This document shows positions 57,774 through 64,000 of a stretch of 64,000 bases of DNA, piece after piece (within the stretch, counting starts at the first letter, position 1; every line of letters begins with the position of its first letter). The notes under the pieces are model-generated. The model was not told the DNA's origin. It was given only the letters and a program-made list of their open reading frames with translations, and ran no database searches. Source of the DNA: Corydoras sp. C115 (Eukaryota; Chordata; Actinopteri; Siluriformes; Callichthyidae); NCBI GenBank assembly GCA_019802505.1, contig JAFMOC010000095.1, forward strand, positions 226,001 to 290,000. Reading direction: 5' to 3'. A program made the translations under genes and the position numbers.

Positions 57774-58087
57774 GTAACACACAGTGCTGCTGGCTCTTTG
57801 CCTTGCGCACATTTTCTCATCGGTCTTAAGGGGGATGGGGCTCGACTGCATGATCGCATGATCCCATAATAGCCTTGACTAGAAGAGAATGGAGGGCAGG
57901 GGGTTTGGGAAAGAGAAACATTGAGAGTTAAAAAGCCTACGAGTCGTGCAGGGGGTGCTTTGTGCCGTTTTAGTGCCACTATGATATTTAGTGTAGCAGT
58001 CAGCCACGATGAGCTCTTTTTGGAGCAGTCGTTTTTTTGTGGGTGTAGCTTAATGGCTGTGCATGTGTCTGTGTGTTTGTGTGGCAG
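57774..58087. other. Short intron, 314 bp
   Basis: GT...AG intron between two dach1 exons with a T/G-rich end (GTGTCTGTGTGTTTGTGTGG then CAG). No repeat is seen. Confidence 0.85.
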
Positions 58088-58223
58088 GAGCGGGTGCCTG
58101 ACAGTCCCTCCCCTGCTCCATCTCTGGAAGATGGCAGGAGGCCGGGAAGCCGGCCCTCGTCCCAGCGCAGCAGCAGTGTTTCCAGCTCACCAGCACACAC
58201 CGAGAGCTCCTCCGACAGAATGC
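58088..58223 (+). CDS. dach1: dach1 exon: Ser/Pro-rich linker
   Basis: 136 bp entering at phase 0: ERVPDSPSPAPSLEDGRR, PGSRPSSQRSSSVSSSPA, HTESSSDRM. It leaves after the first base of a proline codon at the donor GTATGT. The many SP and SS motifs suggest a flexible region open to phosphorylation (inference from composition). It matches DACH1, with small changes such as EDGRRPGSRPSSQ. Confidence 0.97.
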
Positions 58224-59212
58224 GTATGTCTGCTCCATATCTTATCATCTTTTATCATTTTCATTTTATGTTATTGTCTGCTGTTGTATCCCTTCACATT
58301 CACAGCCGCAATATACAATAGAGTCCTCACTCATGCTAAACATGTTTATTGACATGATAATATGTCACCCCCTTCCAATTGTTCTGGTTTTAAATTGAAT
58401 ATAAAATACCTGTGTTTTTAGTCTTTAATCTTATAATTATTTGAAATCCTAAATATTTTTGTAATACTGCTGTGTATGGTTAGTCCAAAAGAAGTTGATT
58501 GATAAAAATTATTGTATTAGTTTTAATAACATAGCTATAAAGAACATTCATTTCCAATTTGCTGACATTTTTTTTTGGAATGTCTCTGTAGTAGTCTCAG
58601 ACAGAATGTAAATTTTTATTTGTCTGTCACAATTTGATTTGTTATCTGGATTAGTGATGGACCTAACAATAGTTTAGCCATCCTTTATTTTTTTTATTTA
58701 AGTGTTACAATGTAATGCATCTTGAAATAATAACAAAAAAGTGTTTCTTCCATGTTTTCTAATGAGACCATGAATCAGATCATACCACAGAGTGCCCTAA
58801 GTGCCCTCCTCCAATAAGATTTTCTCTGTAAAGTTAGACAAATTGCAGATCAAAAAGAGCTAGTGGGTGACATTTTAAAAGTTTTGTCGCTGTCATGTTA
58901 GGGAAGACTTTGTGAAAGATAAGTGGAATTTGACAGTACGAAAAAAATGTACTAGTGAAAATGACAGTCAGTCACACATTTAAAATGAAGATCTAGTTGG
59001 AATGCAATAAAATACATAAATTTGAATAACAGTATATTTATTTTTTGTACTATATATGTTATGTGATAAGTTACAAGTTAACACTCCACAGATCACTGAA
59101 TCCTTGTCATCATTTTGTAGTTGTCACTGTTAGTTAAACCCACACACTTTGGTTGTAAGCAGGGTTTTCAATGACAATTATTTCTTAAAAATTGCCTGTA
59201 ACATAATTTACC
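58224..59212. other. Intron, unclassified
   Basis: AT-rich, with no exon or recognised transposon. Confidence 0.4.
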
Positions 59213-59560
59213 ATGGGTGGCACAGTGGCTTAGTGATTAGCATGTCCATCCTCTCAGTGCTGAGGATCCAGGTTTGAATCCCAATCTGGGTGAAGTTTCC
59301 ATGTTCTTCCAGTGTTGGTTTTCTCCAGATTCCCTGTTTTCCTTCCAAAGTCTAAAAACATGGATTTAAGGTTAATTGGCTGCTCTATCCAACAATTGGC
59401 TCTTCTATCCAAACTGCCTCTCTATCGTCTGTGTGTCCGTATGAGTGAGTGCGTGCCCAGAAATATATTGGTGCTCTGTCCTGGATGTATCTGCTCAGTG
59501 CCCAAATCTTTCTTCCTGGATGGGCATGGGGAACCCCCTGCGACCCTAGAGGACACTAAG
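59213..59560 (+). mobile_element. V-SINE, diverged full-length copy
   Basis: GGGTGGCACAGTGGCTTAGTG head, GGTTTGAATCCC B-box-like site, decayed core (CTCCAGATTCCCTG) and a body ending TGGGCATGGGGAACCCCCTG. The usual (ATGA)n tail is replaced by GACACTAAGGATC. Confidence 0.82.
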
Positions 59561-60587
59561 GATCATTGCTTATTTATTAAATTAATGAAACAATGTGGTG
59601 TTCAGCATTCGTCATTCGAAAGCTGCTGGTTTTATAACATGTGATGTTCATTTTTTGTCTATTTTAAAGCTAAAAACATTTAACATGTTGATTAATCTAA
59701 ACACAAAACAATTACATAATGGCCACCATCCTTTTGTGTCAGTTTCTGTGAAAAAAATATGTATTTGTCAAAGTTCAGCAGCAATTTTCTGCCTTGACTC
59801 CTTTGACCATTTCATTAAATTTTTCAACAAAATTGACATTATAGACATAAATTCTGGGACATTATAGATAGATAAAAGACAAATATTATGAACATATCTT
59901 TGCACAATGAAATGACTAAATCAAGCTGCATGGTTTATGGCACTCTAAATGTTAAAACAGTGCTGTTGGTGTTTTTAATTATTTAATTATTATATGCATA
60001 TCATTTAGGAGGATAAACAGTAGTCAGAGATTGCTAACAAACTGCTCTTGATTAAATGATCATTAACAAGTGTGATATCCTCTGTGAAGGCTGATGTATT
60101 GGATTCATGGGTGTGTTTCGGGCAGAATGTGCAATGAACCAATAAGCATGTCACTTGCCATACTCTGATGCCTGATGCGGCCTGACTTTTTCCACATTTT
60201 ATTTTAACAGTGCAATGCGTAAATCGATGTTTACACCATTTGCAGGAAATGTAATCACCATCATCACCTGGCAAAGTGGCTACTAAAATGTATTTGTGGA
60301 ATTTATTTCTGCAAAATGTGCTTTATGATTTTTAAATTTGCTATCACATATTGCCTCTCTTTTAATTCTATATCAACAGTCATAATGATGTCAAACTTTG
60401 TTGTGTAAATATGCAATTTCTGAGATTTTATTCTGGTATTATTATAGTTTTATTTTATATTGCATCGATATCTACCGCAATGAATTTCATTTTTCTTATT
60501 GTCTGTTTTGTTAAGAGACAAATACCCAGTAAAAAATTAGAAAATATTCATATGATTCCTTTAATATGGCAAGGTTATCATGGGAAA
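59561..60587. other. Intron, unclassified
   Basis: No exon or transposon is recognised. Confidence 0.4.
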
Positions 60588-60790
60588 GAGGTGTTGTTAC
60601 ACCTTACAATAATACACAACCTCGAGTGCCTTATTACTTTTTGTGCTTAAAACAAAATTATATGTTTTCTAGTCTATTTTTAAAGTAAACATCGATCGCT
60701 GAGTAATGGAATACCAGATTAGTGCTCATTTAAAAATGGTTTGCTGTTTATATTAATCTGTATTTCCATTAATGGCACATGATTAAAAAT
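60588..60790. repeat. Repeat family B
   Basis: GAAAGAGGTGTTGTTACACC, ACCTCGAGTGCCTTATTAC, AAAGTAAACATCGATCGCTG, AGTAATGGAATACCAG and CTGTATTTCCATTAATGGCA line up with the copies at 15085 and 48055. Similarity may extend to about 60890. Confidence 0.6.
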
Positions 60791-61410
60791 TATTTTAGTG
60801 TCTTTCACACAAATGTGAAACAGAGGTGTGCATCAATGTCAATAATCGCGTGGATGGACAAACAACTTAGCCAATCAGATTTAAGGACCGGACCTACCAA
60901 TTTAACTTCAAAACTTTTAGTACCTTATCTAAAATATCTTATTAGAACAGTTTTATCTATATTGACAAATGTGTACTGTAAGACAAAGTATACAAACACA
61001 GGTATTTCCCCAAACTGCAAACTCAAGTACTGCCAGTAATAAGACAGGATCAGCCATTTACGTAATCGAACGAGCACTGTGTAATTTTTGTGTCATTTTA
61101 ACCTTCAAAGATCATCCTTTTTCCTTAAGAACATGTAATTTTCACAAATTTACAACCAAATTACAGCTGAATTTGCAAATTGGAGTTGATGATTGTGCAT
61201 GTCAGACAATGCATCGGCAAATAGGATTTTGAATGACTGTCCAGAGCATAATTAAATTGTTCAAATAGTGATATTTGATGTTTCAGAAGATTTTCCCTTA
61301 TGTCTCATTTATTTTATGTCTCATCAGCTTTCACAAGTTTCTACTACAAGTGCTTAGGAGAAATAATATGAGATACTGATGAGACATAATCCGGCAGAAT
61401 TCCTGCAGAA
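60791..61410. other. Intron, unclassified
   Basis: No exon is seen. TTATGTCTCAT is duplicated near 61299-61325. Confidence 0.35.
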
Positions 61411-61600
61411 TTTATTCATTAACTTCCACTTAATCCTCTACTAGCGTCACAGGATGGTTCCACATGCCCATCCAGGGGAGAACGTTTCGGGCTCTTGGGT
61501 GCCCAGCGCATGGAGAGACATCCTGCAACCACCATAGTAGAGGATTAAGCAGAAAGATTAAGAACAGGGTGCCAATTTATCGCTGGGCACACTCTTAAGA
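61411..61600 (-). repeat. V-SINE, rearranged fragment
   Basis: TTCATTAACTTCCACTTAAT, CCATCCAGGGGAGAACGTTT, then CGCATGGAGAGAC, followed by AGGGTGCCAATTTATCGCTG. The body order is disturbed by a short inverted insertion near 61510-61560 (CATCCTGCAACCACCATAGT). Confidence 0.65.
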
Positions 61601-61811
61601 TCTCCTTCTTAATTTTTTTTGGTGTACCTTGATTTGGACACATGGTTTACCACAATTCACAAACAGATAAATGCCAGGGCATATTAACCTCCTCCAGCAT
61701 CAGTAGCATATTTTCAGACACACAAATCATTACCAATCAAAAGATGGACTTGTATAGTGCTGTTCACATTGATTGATAAGGTGTACGTTCATTTTGTGTG
61801 TTCTCTTAAAG
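61601..61811. other. Intron flank upstream of exon 61812
   Basis: Unique sequence ending TTTGTGTGTTCTCTTAAAG, the acceptor. Confidence 0.6.
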
Positions 61812-61946
61812 CTCTTCATCAGAATGGGCTTTCCATGAACCAGGCTCTGTTGGGCCTGTCTCCTAGCATTCTCCCTGGTCCAAAGGAGGGTGACTTGGCT
61901 ACTCACGACATCGGCCATGAGGTCAAGAGAATGCATTCAGAGAAAG
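61812..61946 (+). CDS. dach1: dach1 exon: HQNGLSMNQ...KRMHSEK
   Basis: 135 bp from the acceptor CTTAAAG to the donor GTCAGC. The first two bases complete a proline, giving PLHQNGLSMNQALLGLSPSI, then LPGPKEGDLATHDIGHEV and KRMHSEK. It leaves after base 1 of the next codon, which in DACH1 is an Asp (KDE). This exon sets the gene apart from DACH2. The next exons (Dachbox-C) are not in the remaining 2 kb. Confidence 0.97.
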
Positions 61947-62568
61947 GTCAGCACTCTCTCATCACAGCACTGCTTTAGAGTAAAAAAACAATTGCAGTGT
62001 ATATTTCATATTCTTCAGTATACTCAGAATCATAGCATGTTAACAAGTGCACACTCAATTTAATTATATATAGAACAAATACCTAAACAAGTTTAACAAT
62101 TTAAAGATTTTCACAGCTGTGAAATAGTATTTTTTAATAAAAAATTTAATTTTGCATTCAATTAAATTGTAATAGTTTTATATTTCATTGTAACCTTACG
62201 TCTACACCTATAGGATACTGGAAAAGAGTTAAAATAACATTTATTTACCCCACAAACCTGACATTAAATGTACAAATATCAGAGTGTAATTAGAAATGGA
62301 TAAATACAATTGAACAATAACAATTCTGCTCATTATTGTCTTTCTAAAAAAAGGGGATTATTGCAGACAGTCTGTAAAAGTTATGGTTGTTTAATATTGC
62401 TGATTGATTTTTCATTTTTTAGGCTAGTCTCTGGTTACGTTCCATTATTTTTTATTGTAGGTTAAAATAAGTTGACACATCCACTACCAAGAACAATAAT
62501 TTATACACACAGATACCATTTATTTATTGAATTTATTACATTGTATGTTTTATAATTTATATTTGTCT
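61947..62568. other. Intron, unclassified
   Basis: AT-rich; no exon is recognised. Confidence 0.4.
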
Positions 62569-62790
62569 TCTCAGTGCTGGGGATCCAGTTTTGAATCTCA
62601 ATCTGGGTCCATGTTCTCCTTGTGTTCATGTGAATATTCTTTGGGTTTTCTGGTTTCCTCCCACAGTCCAAAAACATAGGTTCTAAGCTTTTCCAAATTG
62701 CCCCTATCTAAAGTAACCACATTGTGTGTGTGTTTGTGCATGATCCAAGTCAATAGCATAGGATTAAATGGAAGATAATGAGATTTGAAA
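62569..62790 (+). repeat. V-SINE, head missing, diverged
   Basis: CTCAGTGCTGGGGATCCAGT, TTTGAATCTCAATCTGGGTCC, TTTCCTCCCACAGTCCAAAA and a tail AGGATTAAATGGAAGATAATG. The extreme 5' tRNA end and parts of the body are lost. Confidence 0.72.
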
Positions 62791-62898
62791 TTATTTACCT
62801 TTGATTTAAGTTATATTAGAACATTTAGAAATGCTTTATAACAAGGTATGTCCTATTTTAATATGTTCCTTATATATGATAATACCAAGTGTTAACCT

Positions 62899-63333
62899 TA
62901 GGGGTGTATTCAACAAAGGATTTTCATAGTTGAATCTGATTCGTCAGATTTTCCCTATAGTCGACTGATAGTCGAATCAGTTAAAATTTCACCACAAGAT
63001 GGCGCTATAAGCGTGGTTTTTAAAAAATATATTTTTTTATATTTTACTTGTTTTTCTAGAGCACCGTAAATGGGATCCCCGTTCTGGACTTTTTTTCACT
63101 TCAAAGGAAAAACCTAAAAAAAAAACTAAAAACCTAAAAATTAGAATGATTTTATTTGACAAAAGGCTATATATATAACGAAAACAAAGACATTTCATGT
63201 AAAAACTAATGCTTAGCAGCAGCCATGGGCACCCCCATGTGGTCAAAATGGTACATTCGACTATGAGGTTCATAGTCGACTACGGTTCTCCGAATCGAAT
63301 CGTCGAATCAGCGAATATTGCAGCTCAACCCTA
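62899..63333. mobile_element. hAT-type MITE with 8-bp target duplication
   Basis: The unit starts TAGGGGTGTATTCAAC and ends GCTCAACCCTA (inverted: TAGGGTTGAGC). It is flanked by the exact 8-bp repeat GTTAACCT at 62891-62898 and 63334-63341. Inside are several GTCGA(A/C)T-type motifs (ATAGTCGACTGATAGTCGAATC near 62957; ATAGTCGACTAC and GAATCGTCGAATC near the other end). The 8-bp duplication and TAGGG termini point to hAT. There is no coding capacity. Confidence 0.85.
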
Positions 63334-63341
63334 GTTAACCT

Positions 63342-64000
63342 ATTAACAAAACATGTTTTCAAACAGATGTATACATTTGTGTAAAATTGTTAGCACAATA
63401 GATTCACAAAAAGGTAAAATCATCACACACACAGCCTTTGGATTAAATATGAATCAAACAACACAATGGATTTGAGTATTCTCTAATGTCCTTAGGGTGG
63501 GGAATTGGTGGCTGGAGGTGATAATGATATTAAAGCCACTGTGGAAATCACTAGGCCATTTGTTCCCTGATGGATCAGCCCAGAGCAGGGAGTCTGCACT
63601 GGACCTGCCCATAGACAGTGCAAGCTTGTGAAGCAGAATAATTAGCATGATTATATGAATTTACAGTTCAGGACATAGGTGTGTTGGTTGTTTGTGGGGG
63701 TGGGGTTTCTAAAGACTATAGTTGACTATAGACATCTCTTGTGCCTCCACTTTCACAGATATTTATAGTTTTGATTTCTCTTTTTTTATCATAGTGCATT
63801 GGGTATACTCAGCGGATGTTCTTGCATGTTTATGACAATATTATCATGATAGCTGTCATTGCTCAGAACGTATTGCTTATAATATTCCCCAGTAGAGAGA
63901 TATCAGCTCTATGAAAAGCCGAGCAGCCCCTCCTCTGTTGAACAATTCTCACAGGCTCTTTAGCTAGCAATTGAACTAGATTGGTCTTGATTCTCTCTGA
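63342..64000. other. Intron, unique sequence
   Basis: No exon or mobile element is recognised up to the window end. Confidence 0.4.

Larger units (their letters stand above)
1..64000 (+). other. dach1: dach1 (dachshund-type) gene, internal part only
   Basis: The whole window lies within one host gene of the dachshund family, a nuclear transcriptional cofactor of the Ski/Sno/Dac group that works with Six and Eya proteins in eye, limb and neural development (family knowledge). Five exons on the + strand encode the linker between the N-terminal Dachbox-N and C-terminal Dachbox-C domains. Both end domains lie outside the window. Introns inside the window are about 11.0, 25.6, 0.31 and 3.6 kb. 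The exon reading SMNQALLGLSPS...KRMHSEK is found in DACH1 and, as I recall the family, has no close counterpart in DACH2. The teleost co-orthologue cannot be fixed without a tree. Confidence 0.93.

Noticed and set aside
57683..57979. 98-codon minus-strand frame across the exon/intron border
   Set aside because: It is the antisense shadow of the coding exon; no homology is recognised.

Overview
The window is a stretch of bony-fish (teleost) nuclear DNA lying inside one large gene on the + strand, an orthologue of dachshund (dach1 type). Five coding exons are recognisable: 20697-20812, 31850-32011, 57601-57773, 58088-58223 and 61812-61946. All have AG/GT borders and compatible phases (entering 2, 1, 1, 0, 1). 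Joined, they give one reading running from the end of the DNA-binding Dachbox-N domain (SRPGRPPKRTQSV), through an alanine tract and the MKVKKIKLE segment, to the Ser/Pro-rich linker ending in KRMHSEK. The Dachbox-N exons lie before the window and the Dachbox-C coiled-coil exons after it. The residues match DACH1 rather than DACH2. Which teleost co-orthologue this is cannot be decided here.

The teleost call rests on the repeats: a tRNA-headed SINE related to the fish V-SINE/DANA type with a (CATT)n tail, Tc1-like transposons, Tc1- and hAT-type MITEs, fish-type LTR elements, and long CA and AT microsatellites.

Layout. 1-20696 is intron with one complete non-autonomous LTR retrotransposon (2549-4415), several SINEs, a Tc1 relic and long unique AT-rich blocks. 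20813-31849 is an 11 kb intron with a dense SINE and microsatellite cluster (21.4-28.2 kb). 32012-57600 is a 25.6 kb intron holding a second complete but damaged non-autonomous LTR retrotransposon (33810-37099), a near-complete dead Tc1-like element (44479-45834), a solo LTR inside Tc1 relics (54425-54779), MITEs, and several unique blocks that are candidate dach1 enhancers. 57774-58087 is a short intron. 58224-61811 and 61947-64000 are introns with SINEs and an hAT-type MITE (62899-63333).

No second host gene was recognised; other long open frames come from repeats. The least expected material is the pair of LTR elements. They have different LTRs but the same plan: LTRs with 5-bp target duplications, a splice-donor-like site just inside the 5' LTR, a short unrecognised ORF, then a GC-rich domain of tandem 27/30-bp coding repeats in place of protease, reverse transcriptase and integrase.
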